64,000 nucleotides of DNA, taken from positions 219,479,673 to 219,543,672 of the forward strand of contig NC_134568.1 in assembly GCF_050947875.1 (NCBI RefSeq), read 5' to 3'. Below the pieces are notes generated by a model. It saw only the letters and a program-made list of their open reading frames with translations. It did no database searches and was not told the DNA's origin. The first letter of the stretch is position 1. Each line of letters starts with the position of its first letter. This stretch comes from Dermacentor variabilis (taxonomy: Eukaryota > Arthropoda > Arachnida > Ixodida > Ixodidae). Of the stretch, positions 1 through 10,993 are shown one piece after another. Both the position numbers and the translations under genes were made by a program.

Positions 1-274
1 TAACAGGGACTTTGGCAGCGAGATTGACGTTACCAATTTTAGATGGTAAAGAAACTTGTCTGGCTAAACCTGCGTAAAGCAAGTATCCCCTTTGACCATC
101 TGAACATTTGTGAGAATATTTTTGGAGACAGAAGAGTGAAAATTTTCATGAACAGAATTAATGAGCAGAATTTTTCGTAGAATTTGACACAACTTTTGTA
201 AAATCGTAAAATGAGCCCAAATTCGTGGGCTTTATGAGTAGTTTGAGAAAGTTGGCAGGTATGGTAGCGTTCTG
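1..274. other. No recognisable feature
   Basis: This is AT-rich non-coding sequence at the window edge. It contains only short chance ORFs and I see no splice-bounded coding segment in it. It probably belongs to an intron of the plus-strand AP-1 gamma gene whose exons begin at 4289. That is inferred from the position only. Confidence 0.4.
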
Positions 275-445
275 CTGTTTGGCTCGAGGTAGCTGGTTCA
301 GTTTCCAGGCATGGTAGCCGCATTTCGATGAGGGCAAAATGCAAAAATGCTTGTGTACTTAGATTTATATGCATATTAAAGAATCCCAGTCGATCAAAAT
401 CAGTCTGGAGCTGTACACTTTAGTACCTTATAACCCTATGTTTAT
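275..445 (+). repeat. Strongly diverged Ruka-type tRNA-derived SINE
   Basis: The segment retains the body of the tick Ruka SINE: a GCCGCATTTCGATG block at about 318, then a TTAGATTTA block and a TTAAAGAA(T/C)CCCAG block in the usual order. The tRNA-like head is barely recognisable. Many substitutions compared with the copies at 18608 and 48288 mark it as the oldest copy in the window. Confidence 0.65.
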
Positions 446-613
446 TTGGGACGTTGAAACTATGTGTGCGCGAATAGTTATTTTTGAGACCAAGTCGAAT
501 ATGAATCAAATAGTGCCAGAAGCAAATCGAATCAAATATTGAATAGTTTTTGCATAGTGAACAGTTGTTATCACAGTTAATATAAAACTGTGTTCACATT
601 CTAGTATTCTTAA

Positions 614-3600
614 GGGGGGAGGCTACCCTGGGACATCAACTTTTTTGTTTATTGAGATATCCTAATGAAATTTTCAGGATAGACTCATAGCAAAAGTATT
701 AGTAGAACTACAAAATTTCATGCAGTTATGTTCACTGGTTCTCAAGTTACAGCAATATGTCAGAATGGTGCACTTGGTTTTCTCATTCCAAGCCTGGAGA
801 ATTTTCAAAAGGTGCTGCAACTGTGAAATTCACTATGATGATTCCCAGATGGATACCTCAGGGCAAGACAGAGCCCTTTTTTAAAATTTCCTTGCTGAAA
901 AATTTTAGCAGAACACAGAATTGATTGTTGGGGATTAAGATTTTATCAATCACATTTCGATTAAATATCACAAATCACCGACACAATATATATATATAAA
1001 AAATAGTCTTGTCTTGCCCTCAGAAATTTATTCAGATACACAATACAAAAAAACTTCTGGAAATCTGATGAGCGGTTACAGAGATAATGCCAGAACAAGC
1101 AGCCTCACCAGCCAAAAAAGTTGTTTTGAGAAAATGACCTTCGAAAGTTTTGAGCACATATATTGGTCTAATATGACCCTGCAGTGTAACTGGAGATGTC
1201 CTTAGGCACTTTCTTCTTTTTCCACCTTCCCACCTTCTCTTGCGATCGCTTCTTGGCCTTCTTCAAGCGCAGAGAATCTTTCTTGACTGCCCATTGAATG
1301 GCCAGGTGTTAGCCCCGCTGATGAACATGGCTCTTGGGTGGCCCTGTGGCAGCCAGAATTACATATTAAAACAGCCTCATGCAGTGCTGTCTCCACAGCA
1401 ATCAGCGATGCATGCTGCTCTTTGGGCATCAGGGACCACAACACGGAGTGAAATGATTCTGATGCATTCTGCATCTCCTCTCAGCCAGCCTTGCAGAAGA
1501 GAAGCCCGTGAGAGGCGCTTATAAACAGGTAGCAGTGCTTCTGCAACATAGCCTGGAAGATTGTGTTGATGCTTCGGAGGTGGCATGCCATCACTCTTGC
1601 TGGTGCTATGACGACCCCACGAGTATGCACCCTCAGGGCACAAGTCGTGGTGAGGATCCTCGTCTGTCGATGTCACATGGTGGTACGATGCCATCACTGC
1701 ACGCTGCATTGCAGCCACATCGTTGGAATCATTCCATAGGGCCCAGCCATAATAGTCCGTCACCTTGTCGGTGAGGGCTTTTATCAGCCTGCTCTTCCCT
1801 CCTAAAGCCTTGTCACTTTTCTGCACACGGTTGTGCAGTGCTGTCCCCATCCTCTTCTGGACGCAGTTCAGGCATTCTTCTTTCGAAACCTTTTCTTGCA
1901 CAAAGGCACAGAAGGTGGCACCATCTCCGTCAGACACGAATGTTGTGTAATGGAGGTTGTGCTTTGGCATCAAATGTGAGAACAGGATGACAGCTGCCTA
2001 AACCTCCAACCTTCCTGAGTCAGTGTTTTTGTGGCACACGTGATCTTACTGCCAGCTTGCGTAGCCTGGGTCTCCAGGCTTTGGGCCTTCTTGGCAACCA
2101 AGGCACTGGTTCAATAAAACAATGGCGTCCAAGATGAGGCTTGTATAATATTCAATTATTGCACCAACTCCAATATGGGACGTGTGGCAACGCTTGTACC
2201 ATGTTCCATCAAAGTTTACTGTGATATCCCTGCTGAAATACGGATCCATTTTTTGTAGGTGGTTTTCACAGCAGAAGCAGATTCTGCATAGCACTTCTCT
2301 ATGCACTGTTTCTGCAGTTCCCTGAATTTCTTCAAGTGCTTCTGAAAAGTCTTATGATGCAGGCCACGATGGGACATGTTCATCGCTGCCCAAAAGTCAT
2401 TGAGGGCTGTTTGTCCCTTCCCTATCTGTTTTGTTGCCACAATGGCTCTTATATTCACGTCAAAGGCCGTTGAGTCATCCTAATGAGCAGAACTCCACGA
2501 GCTTGCAACTACTCCACAATGTAAACATAGTAGCTCAAGCTTTGTTGCAAGTCCAAGTTGTGTGCCTCCTTGAACCTTCATCCCAGTCGTGAAGCACCGC
2601 TGGCACAGGGTCCCGGATAGCAGGTCGCCTAGGGCATCCATTTGAACAAGGAGAAATTTTTCGTCTTCACTTGTAGCGGTGGCAGTTTCAGGATCGCACT
2701 CCATTGCTTTAAATTTTTGCTCCGTCGCTGACATAGCGCCAAGTCCTCGTTGCACAGCAGCGCGTCTTTTATCCGCCGCCTCTTTCTCCTCACACACTAG
2801 GAAACATGTTTTCAAGTGCACAGCGGACGACATGAACGCACTGTTTGAGGCAGATGAAAGAGAGGATGTGGAAGCCGCTGTCGATGAGCACGAGACACCA
2901 GGCACACTCGCCATGGCAAATTCTTGTGCCGGTGGAGCAGGAGTCACATTGCTAGAAGTGTCGATGCAACCACGCACTTGCATAGATGAAGCAGAAGCTG
3001 CCCCACAGGAACCATTGGTGCAATCATCGTCAGTGCGCGAGCGAGCGGCAAGCTTCGCCATGCGGGCAAGCTTCATAGAACGCTTCCTTGCACCGAACGC
3101 GTGTAGTGTCTTGAGTTTCTTTGGGCGCATCGTGGCCAACCGCACAACAATCGGCAGGCTAAACGCAACAACGGTCTCGTAAAGCCGGTAGAAACTTGGA
3201 GAATATGCGAACGGCTGCAAAGATGGACGATGGCAAGTCAGAACATGCAAAGGGCGCTGGTGATGGAGGAGCCGATGCAGACGACGGCCGGACGCATAAT
3301 GCAGGAGACCACTATGTCATCGCACACAGCAGCCAATGGGAGTCGTGGCCTTGAGGAGCGCGCGCTTTGCCCAATCTCAACTTCGTGTCTCAGCCACGGG
3401 AAACTTAAAAGCTCTCGCGAGCCCTCCAATCATGAGCGATTTATGCCTCTCCCGTGCTGCCGCAGGTGGCGGGTGAAAAAAAGCACAGGAATGCATAAAC
3501 CAAACAACACCAAAATGGCAGCGCTGGGGGGAGTGGTGGAGAAATGGCGTTCGCGCCAAGTAGGGGTATTTTGAGCGCTCGCCGCTCGAGGGCTGCCGCG

Positions 3601-3753
3601 GCTCATTATAAACTTTATTTGAAATAGTTTCGCGATGAATTAGACATTGATATTTACAGAAATGGTAGTGTATAAGACATACTGCCCGAATATCTGGTTT
3701 TCCAAAAATCGACTTTTTCGCGATTTTTCGGTTTTCAAAGGCCGTGTCCCCCC
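614..3753 (-). mobile_element. TTAA-flanked DNA transposon with G-rich ends (Kolobok-like)
   Basis: The element runs from GGGGGGA (614-620) to its inverse TCCCCCC (3747-3753), and both ends abut TTAA (610-613 and 3754-3757). TTAA duplication is the known hallmark of the piggyBac and Kolobok superfamilies. Inside, on the minus strand, is a broken transposase gene with a conserved DGTW block. The terminal identity is short, about 7 bp. The 614-1200 and 3251-3753 segments are non-coding flanks of the transposase. The element lies upstream of the AP1G exon at 4289, presumably in an intron. I infer a Kolobok-type rather than a Mutator-type element from the TTAA sites. The protein alone would be labelled Mutator-like. 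Confidence 0.6.
1202..3250 (-). pseudogene. Transposase pseudogene (Mutator-like/Kolobok-type DDE domain)
   Basis: Read on the minus strand, a likely start (MRPKKLKTLHAFGARK) lies at 3130. It is followed by a basic, Ser/Ala-rich N-terminal region and a cysteine pair region (LCQRC, LLCLHCGVV) near 2500-2620. Conserved sequence continues past an in-frame TAG at 2480-2482 (STAFDVNIRAIVA resumes at once). A frameshift lies near 2250, where the catalytic block ITVNFDGTWYKR begins, and a stop-rich gap lies at about 1974-2048. The segment with DYYGWALWNDSNDV and HHDLCPEG follows, then a last frameshift near 1460 before SFHSVLWSLMPKEQHASL. The family is an animal transposase group carrying the domain usually named Mutator-like transposase. 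At least two stops and two frameshifts make it inactive. Confidence 0.75.
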
Positions 3754-3757
3754 TTAA

Positions 3758-4288
3758 AAAGTTAGCAAGTTTCTGTCATGACATAGTGTGTTATGAAGCG
3801 TTGTTTATTAAAAGCACAAATGGAGCATTAGGAGCAAACAAGTAGTTTCTTCACATGCACAGGACCCTTTAGAAAGTGTGAATGATTGCTGTATATATAT
3901 AGCTTGTAGAGTACGGGTACCCAAGTAACGTAGCCTGCTCCACTATGCAAGTTCTCCTGTTTTATGTCTATACTATGCCTGCGGGGTGAAGATATACCAT
4001 ACTTTTGTTTCAGTTTTATGTTTAATTGGGTATAGTTGACGTTTCGTAATATTCAAACAGTATTAGAAAAATATTCGCATTTTGGAATGTAGTGATTATT
4101 TGATTTGAAGACCGACTCGAATGGGACACTATTTGATTCATTATTAAAGCTTAGAATATTCGCACACCCCTAGTCAAAACCCCATGAATCAAATTCATTT
4201 GTACATTTTGAACCATGCTGGAATTTTAGTGTCCATTCACTGGAAGAATGGCGAGGATCACTGATAAAATCGTAATTTTTTCTTACAG
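3758..4288 (+). other. Intron sequence upstream of AP1G hinge exon
   Basis: AT-rich non-coding sequence with no ORF of note. It ends in a pyrimidine-rich tract and TTACAG at 4283-4288, the acceptor for the exon that starts at 4289. Confidence 0.5.
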
Positions 4289-4396
4289 CCCAAACAGTAT
4301 CATCGGCAACACTTATATCATCCCTGAGTAACCTAGCAGCACCTGTAGTTCCTGACGGCATTGTTAGCAGACCACCTGTGCTACCTACCACAAATG
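4289..4396 (+). CDS. AP-1 complex subunit gamma, hinge exon
   Basis: An internal exon of 108 nt lies between a TTACAG acceptor (ends 4288) and a strong GTAAGT donor (4397). Read with two leading bases from the previous codon, it encodes a flexible Ser/Pro/Ala-rich stretch (SLSNLAAPVVPDG, then RPPVLPTT). It ends with one base, which joins the next exon at 10833 to form a Gly codon, so the phases agree. In AP-1 gamma subunits this is the hinge between the trunk and the C-terminal ear. The hinge binds clathrin and the ear binds accessory proteins at the trans-Golgi network and endosomes. Upstream exons for the trunk lie outside the window. The identity depends on its phase-consistent join to the clear ear exons, because hinges are poorly conserved. 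Confidence 0.75.
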
Positions 4397-4559
4397 GTAA
4401 GTTGGCCTTCAGCATGACTTGCACTGTTTCTTTCTTGTAAACTCAAGGAGCCCTTGAAGGCAGTTAATGTGTAAAAGCTTGAAAACAAACACCAACTATC
4501 AGCCAAGTTTATTATGGACAATGAAGGTGGAAAAAAATAGACACGAACAATGTAGAGCA

Positions 4560-5090
4560 TCAACAGCAAATTAATGCCTGATGGCAACAGAATTCACCCA
4601 AGAAAGATTTCTCAAGCACCACCCCTAGCAGTGGTGGAACAGCTGTGCCAATCGCACCAAACTGCACCGAGAGAGGTCCTTCGCGCCATTCTACGCCAAA
4701 ACGGTATTTCAGCGGAAAATTGTGCCAAGCCTGTGCCAAAGGATGTATAAGAGCAACACCCTCCTTCCGTCGATGCTTCGCAGCTAGCAAAACTGAAATG
4801 AAAACCAACAGCACACTATCATCATCATCATAGAAGAAAGCAGAGGCCCCTCCGTAGAGTTTCTCACTATAGTAGGCCTCTTCGATTATCAGTCCCCTAC
4901 AGTCCCGGACTGTTTGGGACCACTGTCTTGCATTCGATTTTCTTGAACAGCTTGGGAAGCGCTGATTACCAGTCCGAGAGCTGCAAGAATCGCATTCATT
5001 TTTCTCAGACCGGAAGTTGCTGACTGCGCCAGGGCTACTGGAGCTGTCAGCAAATTTTTGCTTGCATAAGCGCAAACAGCTAGCAGACAA
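4560..5090 (-). other. Unassigned 176-codon ORF in AP1G intron
   Basis: An open frame on the minus strand with an acidic run (YDDDD) next to a hydrophobic stretch (LLVFISVLLAA) and then KHRRKEG. I do not recognise the protein. The DNA includes a dispersed repeat motif (TAGAGTTTCTCACTATA at about 4854) that recurs at 16528, 17866 and 22350. This argues that it is repeat-derived rather than a host gene. Confidence 0.3.
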
Positions 5091-5395
5091 TGGCTGTCTT
5101 AAAAATATGCGTGCGGCATTTCACACCATGTTGTGAAAGCTGCTGTGTGCTTCTGCGTAATTTGCATCTTCTAGATGGCAAATACTGTGCACTCAGCTAT
5201 CGCTTCTGTTACATCAGTGCCAACATGCAAGTTTTTCACAAGTGCCCTAATTGCTGCAACTTTAGTCTTTGTGTTTTTTAAGAGGGAAGCACAGCGATCA
5301 GGTGCACAGGCTTGCTTTTCTTGATGTGTTTCGCGAAATCTGTCATGCTCATTGTTATATGCGTAGTAAACAGATAGATTTCGCTTTTCAGTTTA

Positions 5396-6216
5396 GTGAC
5401 ATGGGTGTGCGGTTCAAACATAGTGATCTACACCTTGCGATCGGGAGTGTTAACAGCGAACACGGCATTTTCTGTGGACATTGAAGAACTGTATTATTCT
5501 ATCCCGCATGAAGAACTTTATGTGGCAGTGCGGGAAGCTATTGAATGCCAAGGAGAGACTTCTTTTCAAGGTAGTTGTGGCCTCTCGACTGAGAGTTTTA
5601 TGGAACTGTCATCTTTTTACTTGTTGGCAACTTTTGTTAAATTCGATGGCAAGATGTTTTTACAGAAGAATGGTATACGTGTAGGGTCAAGTGTTACGCC
5701 GGTAGTGTGCGGTATTTTCTTAGTGAAATTCGACAAGTCTCTGTCAGGCGCCATTACCTATTACCGTGTTGCCCGGGTGTTTAGGTATGTTGACGATTTC
5801 CTGGTTCTCTTAAATATCAGATGAAGTGATTGCCTCACTGATATCATTTGCAGTATTTTATCAGCTTTTCAGCATGCCCTCGACATCTTAGTTTCACTCA
5901 CGAGGCACCACAAGAAAATTCCATCAGGCTTTTAGATTTGACTCTAACCTTTCACACTCAAGGTCACATGTGCTGGGCTTATAGTCCAAGAACTAAAAAG
6001 ACGTTGCTACCGTACCAATCCGCTCACTCGAAACTGGTCAAGCATTGCATAGCCTCTTTGTGCTTGTCGAATGCGGTGGAAAAGAGTTGTACGCATCTAA
6101 TGCAAGACAGTGCCGCCCAGCAAGAAAGGAGACTGTTAGCGGCAGGCTATCCAGGGATCACTGCAGTGGCTGAATCTGTGTACAAGCGTTTGAAAATTAA
6201 AAACGGAGGATCGTGA
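5396..6216 (+). pseudogene. Penelope-like reverse transcriptase (broken)
   Basis: The first frame carries FSVDIEELYYSIPHEEL, a conserved finger/palm block, then IRVGSSVTPVVCGIF and the catalytic FRYVDDFLVL. The YVDD box is intact. A stop follows at about 5821 and the sequence resumes in another frame at 5848, with LPYQSAHSKLVKHCIASLCL and RRLLAAGYPG, both typical of the region between RT and nuclease in this family. The N-terminal third of the RT is absent or too decayed to place. The frameshifts mean no complete protein can be made from this copy. Confidence 0.75.
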
Positions 6217-6755
6217 AGTGCGAGACAAAACATAAAAAAAACTTGGTGATTATGCCGTATGTACATGGCATTTCACATAGATTGAAAAAGGTTGCGGCAA
6301 AAAACGACCTCAGTTTAGTTTGTTCTGCGCCGTGTAAGCTTGCAAAACTTTGCATGAGGGTATCGCAGCACAGTTCGCGAAAGAGTACGTGCAATACCAA
6401 GCATGTCGGGAAGCACCGCACATGCGACAGATGTGTAGTGTACAGTATTCCTTTGAAATGTGGTAGAGATTACATAGAACAAACCGGTTGCTGTGTGAAT
6501 GATCGCATGCGTGAGCATGCAAATCTAATACCCACAGGCACAGGAGGTAATCTTCTGCTGCATTGGAACGATTGCGGATGTAACCCTATCTTCAGTGACG
6601 TTTCAATCTTGCCAAAGGCTAAGACTCAGCAGGAAAGAGAGCTGATTGAAACCTATTGCATCTATAAACTTGGCCCCGAGAAGTGTGTAAGCGCGCCATC
6701 TGTGTTCCTAACCAAGAAAGAGCTTTTATTTTTCTATAAGTGTCGACGTGTATAG
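6213..6755 (+). pseudogene. Penelope-like C-terminal segment with GIY-YIG endonuclease
   Basis: A 180-codon frame contains the conserved lead-in MPYVHGISHRLKKVA and a Cys-rich linker (CNTKHVGKHRTCDRC). The nuclease core is VYSIPLKCGRDYIEQTG, followed by CCVNDRMREH and the late block ERELIETYCIYKLG. In the family the second nuclease motif is normally YIGQTG. Here the Gly is Glu, so the site may be damaged. The usual C-terminal PS-x-x-L block is present near the end (SAPSVFLTKKEL). The frame overlaps the previous one by four bases but lies in a different phase. Confidence 0.75.
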
Positions 6756-7671
6756 ATAAGGTGTTGACCGTGTTTTTGTTTCGTTGTGCCTGCGCATGTT
6801 CAGTACGGACTTGGGGGACGTCGTTTCCATGAATGAAGTTCAGTTGTTAGTCCTGCCACCTTCCTGTCTCTTTGTCTATGTCTGCCTCTTGATTTTTTCT
6901 ACTCTCAAGCTTGCTGGCATTCTCTTAGTATAACTATGAACATAAGCAAAATCGTAGTTGTGCCACATCGCTGTCAATGCAGGAAAAACGCGCCAATATC
7001 CTCAAAGCTCGTGAGGCCCGTCTACTAATTAAAGGCCTGGCACATGTCTAGGAAAGAGCGCATTTGCACTGTCTGCTGATCCTGCACGTCAAAAAGCGAA
7101 CACAACACGAGCGCTTTGCAACAGAAAAGATCAGCATATGTGAACAGCAATCGATCCACGAAGCTTCGTTGTTTTTAAAAGCACTTCTTGTTGGGCTAGT
7201 TGGTAGCTATTCATTATAAAATATGAATTCATGCATATGCATTCATGCATATGAATATGCATTATAAATATGAATTCGGTTGTTTATACCACCCCAGCTA
7301 CTGGCATAAAATAGCCGCATGCAATATGACATGCTTCCTCACACACCCATGTCACGTAGACATCAGTTTTTGCGAGTGCAACAAACAGAAGCAGCCTGCG
7401 AAATTAAACCAGAACAAACCATCGCATGCCCGTGCACACATGGATGCGTGAGCAGTCGCTGACGTGCCAGCATAAACAAGCCATGGAATTAAAACCGTGA
7501 CACTGCGGAGCAAAAATAAATAAATAAATAAAAAACATGTACCCACACAGGGTGGCACCACTTGCTGTGCAACAGAAAGTTGTAAAATTGATGCATTTTC
7601 AAACATACAGAAGGGGTTGTAATTATATGTCATATGGCAGTGCCATATACTTACATGTATTACAGCAAACG

Positions 7672-7940
7672 GGTATAACTGATATTCTAATTGACATTAA
7701 GAGAAAAAAAATGGAGCTGGGCAGGTCATGTAATGCACAGGTTAGATAACCGGTGGACCATTAAGGTTGCAGAATGGGTGACAAGAGAAGGGACGCGCAG
7801 TCGAGCACGGCAGAATACTAGGTGGGGCGATGAAATTAGGAAATTCGCAGGCGCTAGTTGGAATCGGTTGGCGTAGGACAAGGGTAATTGGATATCGTAG
7901 GGAGAGGCCTTCATTCTGCAGTGGACATAAAATAGGTTAG
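7672..7940 (+). mobile_element. 3' tail of a non-LTR retrotransposon (LINE)
   Basis: A short frame (7691-7876) encodes WSWAGHVMHRLDNRWTIKV, then WGDEIRKFAGASWNRLA. This is the conserved C-terminal tail of many animal endonuclease/RT LINEs (a W-GHV-R-W-WxDEIRK pattern). Everything upstream has been lost by 5' truncation. The reading breaks at the start (a different frame before 7691) and at a stop at 7874. It sits in the large AP1G intron. Confidence 0.65.
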
Positions 7941-8177
7941 CAGTATAAGACCATTGGTACAGATGTTAGCTCCTAGACATCATCATATGGCAGCACAGCG
8001 CCAACAGTGAACGCTGGGCCGCTCGAGCGTGGCCTCACGGATATAGGTGTCTCCATGATTGGAGGTCACACTATAGTTTGTTGTTATGGATTAGTTTTTC
8101 TTAAAGCAAATGTTACACCAACAAAACTACCGCAATGCAATAAATAACTAAAGGGTTCCACAGTATTTATTGTTACA

Positions 8178-8510
8178 TTGTCACGCTGGAGAGGTGCCTG
8201 TTCCAAAAAGCTCCATGTGGATTATTGTCGTCATTATTGCCTGCACGAGAAGTCACCATGCTTCTGGCTTCCAGTCGCCATTTCGCTTATTGTATGCATG
8301 GGTTCAAGCTGGTTTAAGTGTGTTGTGATTTTCCACGTGTTTGCTCCTTGCATACCCAGCTGCAGAGGCAATGCCAGCAACGTGAAGTTGCGTGAAAGTT
8401 ATTCAGAGGCCAACTACTGTTACCTAGCGATTCTGCCAGCCGAAGTCGTTGAAGTTTTTGACAGTGCATCGGGGGACGAGGCTTTTGAGTGAAATGCAAT
8501 AAAAGTTTAT
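8178..8510 (+). other. Unassigned ORF followed by AATAAA
   Basis: A 104-codon frame ends in an acidic tail (VEVFDSASGDEAFE). An AATAAA lies about 8 bp after the stop, at 8498. The acidic C-terminus followed by a poly(A) signal could be the end of a degraded transposon gene. I do not recognise the protein, and a chance ORF is equally possible. Confidence 0.2.
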
Positions 8511-8813
8511 TTGCATCTCTTGATGTTAGTATTCAGTAATGCACCTTAACTTGAGCCTATGTTTGATGTGATCTAGGTGACGCCTGGCATGAACGTGCCC
8601 AAGATGCTCATTGTGTTTCCTTCAGCATGTTCACGTGGGGCATTATTTTAAGCAAGTCAAGCTTGGGCTACAAGTTCATGTGCATTTCTGAACACATGGG
8701 TTAAAAGGAGCATTGGTGGAGGATTTTTCTTCTGCTATAATTTGCGGCTTATAAATCATCAAAACTGAGAGCTGGGTGAGTTGGTGTTCTCATTTCATTT
8801 TTTTTTTTCAAGA

Positions 8814-8893
8814 ACTGTGGGAAAAAGACTTAGACGAGCTAGAACCATGTTTGTCATTTCTCTCTAGCTCGTCTACATCTTTTTCGCACAGTA
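8814..8893. repeat. Imperfect hairpin
   Basis: Inverted arms of about 30 bp (ACTGTGGGAAAAAGAC at 8815 and its inverse ending in CGCACAGT at 8893) share the core TAGACGAGCTAGA. They have about three mismatches and a loop of about 16 bp. Nothing else around them (8511-8813, 8894-9040) is recognisable. Confidence 0.6.
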
Positions 8894-9420
8894 TTTGTTA
8901 CAATGGCTCATAAATATTTTGTTTACACAAATTTAGGGCATGAAAGTAAGTTTAGCATTTTCTAATGAGATTAATGCATGCATCATTTTATTATACCGAT
9001 CAGTACTAAAGTACGTTTGTCTTACATACGAAGAATTTTTTCTTCGAAACTCGCAAAAAGTAAGGGGTGCAATTTATACACAAAGGTGCGACCTATAATC
9101 TGGAAGATACAGTAATTGAAAACGTTAACATTGTTCACGAGACTGCTTGCTGATTAAGCTGTAATGCCAGCTGCATGCTGCGGCGATGTGCTCCATATGT
9201 TGTGAGTAGCACATCACTCTGTGTCAAACGTGTGACATTGCAACACGAGCATTTCTTTCTATTTCATCTGAAAATTGCCATGACATGGGTTTTATAGGGG
9301 CACCCAACAAAACCACCATGACCTGCTGCCACATGCTAGTTGTGGGAGGAATCATGCCATGTGGGTCAGCTGTAGTTGGCTGTCACTGGCTGGTCAAGCA
9401 CATACACTGGTGTGTCATGC

Positions 9421-10125
9421 TTTATAGGAGCCCTGAAGCACTTCTGGAACATAGTAAGAAAACATGGCCGATCTGTTAATGAGGCTTCTGTAAATGTGAG
9501 CCAACTGTCATTGAACTGCATACAGCAGGGAATTTACAATCTCATTTCAAAAGCAGTGAAAAATTATTTGCTCTCTCCTTCGCAATGTTGTCATGCAGCG
9601 TCATCTCAAGTAGCTGGACCCACCGATAGCTATTGGCTAATTTCATGACCATGAGAACATTCTCAGTAATACAGTTATTGTCATTTGAGTTAAATGAATG
9701 AAAAATATATGTGCGTGCAATCTCATAACGACAGCAAAACCACTTCATATTTGCACTGCCGGTCTACACACAACAGTTGTGAGTTTCTGCGTTTGCTGCT
9801 CGTTGCCTTGGAGATGAAAAGCGTAGCGTAGATACTGTGATTGCCACGGAGTGCTACCACAAGCCATCTCACCACCGAGATGTTCAACCTTTGGGCGGGG
9901 CCAGCGGTAGATTGCACCCTTTCGCCCCCTTACCATCTTTCACGTGTAGCTGCCAACGCACTAAGAGAAGTGAAAGGAGAAAGAAAGCCACTCATCTGTT
10001 TGAATAACGTCTAACTTCGCTTGTGCAGAGGTTTTGAAAAAGTTTTGCAGCAGGAGGCTCGTTAGGTGGCCTAATTTAATAGTGATGTCATTCTATGATT
10101 AGTTAGAAAAGTGTTTCAGGGCCCC
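9421..10125 (+). mobile_element. Decayed TTAA-type TIR element
   Basis: The left end reads TTTATAGGAGCCCTGAAGCA and the right end GTGTTTCAGGGCCCCTTTA. These are diverged versions of the termini of the THAP-bearing element at 53276-54761, with degenerate TTAA sites. It is non-autonomous, about 705 bp, with no coding capacity seen. Internal sequence near 9965-10060 recurs at about 13360-13500, so a second fragment of the same family lies in the next intron. Confidence 0.5.
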
Positions 10126-10832
10126 TTTAGCTGCAGTGTATTCTTGCTTGTTGTAGGTGGCTAATGTGCGATAAGCTACATGATTGGGGCTTTATTACTC
10201 TGTTGTGGTGTGCCATGAAGTGTGCTCTGTGTCTATGGGCTTGCTGGAATGTGAGCAGTCAATCCTGCTCATCTGGTGAAACCACGCCGTGTTAACATAT
10301 CCAAGTAAGAACATTGAGAGGTCATCGTTGTGATTTATCGTTATGGAATGCTCACTGTTTCTGTGAAAAGCAGCGCACTACTACAGGTGTTAATGACATG
10401 GGCTCATGACCAGCTGTAGGCTATGACAACTGCTGATCCCTATTGGGGGTATAAGTGAGATGACGTACCACGAGTGCAGCGTATCTCTGCAAGTAAAATG
10501 TTTACTTTGCTGTAGTCATCTTACCTACATCTTCAGCCAATGTCTTTTTATTAATAATGTGTAATATTTTTGTAAACAGCTCTGAAATGCTTGTGTTCAA
10601 AGTTACCGGACTTGGCAGTTTTTTGTTTTTTTAATGTATTGCTTCAAATATAAAATTATCAGTTTTAAGCTGCACCAAAATTAAAACTTAGCTGAAGCTT
10701 ACTGCTCCTCAACGTGGAATATTTCTGCCAGAAAAAAAAAAATTGCTTTAATGCTTCTTGGAATATCCTAACCTTGTTTTCAGTGACCGTTCTATTTATA
10801 TACTGGCTGCTTATTGTTTCCTCATGATGCAG

Positions 10833-10993
10833 GCATTCCCCCAATGACAGTGTTTGAAAAAGATGGCTTGAAGTTAGATTTTGCCTTCGAGAAAGAGCCG
10901 TCAAGCCCACAGACAGCAGTGATTCACCTGACAGCCATCAATCTGTCATCCTGCCCCATGACCGATTTCCTGTTTCAGGCAGCTGTCCCAAAG
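10833..10993 (+). CDS. AP-1 complex subunit gamma, first ear-domain exon
   Basis: A 161-nt exon lies between a GATGCAG acceptor (AG 10831-10832) and a GTGAGT donor (10994). It completes the Gly codon started at 4396 and encodes the first half of the gamma-adaptin ear: IPPMTVFEKDGLKLDFAFEK, a beta-strand region (TAVIHLTAINLSS), then MTDFLFQAAVPK. The last block is a hallmark of AP-1 gamma ears (human MTDFVFQAAVPK). The ear is an immunoglobulin-like beta sandwich that recruits accessory proteins to AP-1/clathrin coats. The exon ends in phase 0. Confidence 0.93.

Larger units (their letters stand above)
5290..6890 (+). mobile_element. Penelope-like element, 5'-truncated and frameshifted
   Basis: A retroelement remnant carries a Penelope-type reverse transcriptase (5396-5824), a following conserved segment (5848-6216) and a GIY-YIG endonuclease region (6213-6755), in three different frames. 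Penelope-like elements combine this RT with a C-terminal GIY-YIG nuclease and are abundant in ticks. The element lies in the 6.4 kb AP1G intron in the same orientation as the gene. The right boundary is approximate. A pyrimidine-rich non-coding tail ends near 6890, with no TSD seen. Confidence 0.8.

Noticed and set aside
2679..3182. 167-codon plus-strand ORF
   Set aside because: It is the antisense of the transposase N-terminal frame, which has the recognised downstream sequence on the minus strand.
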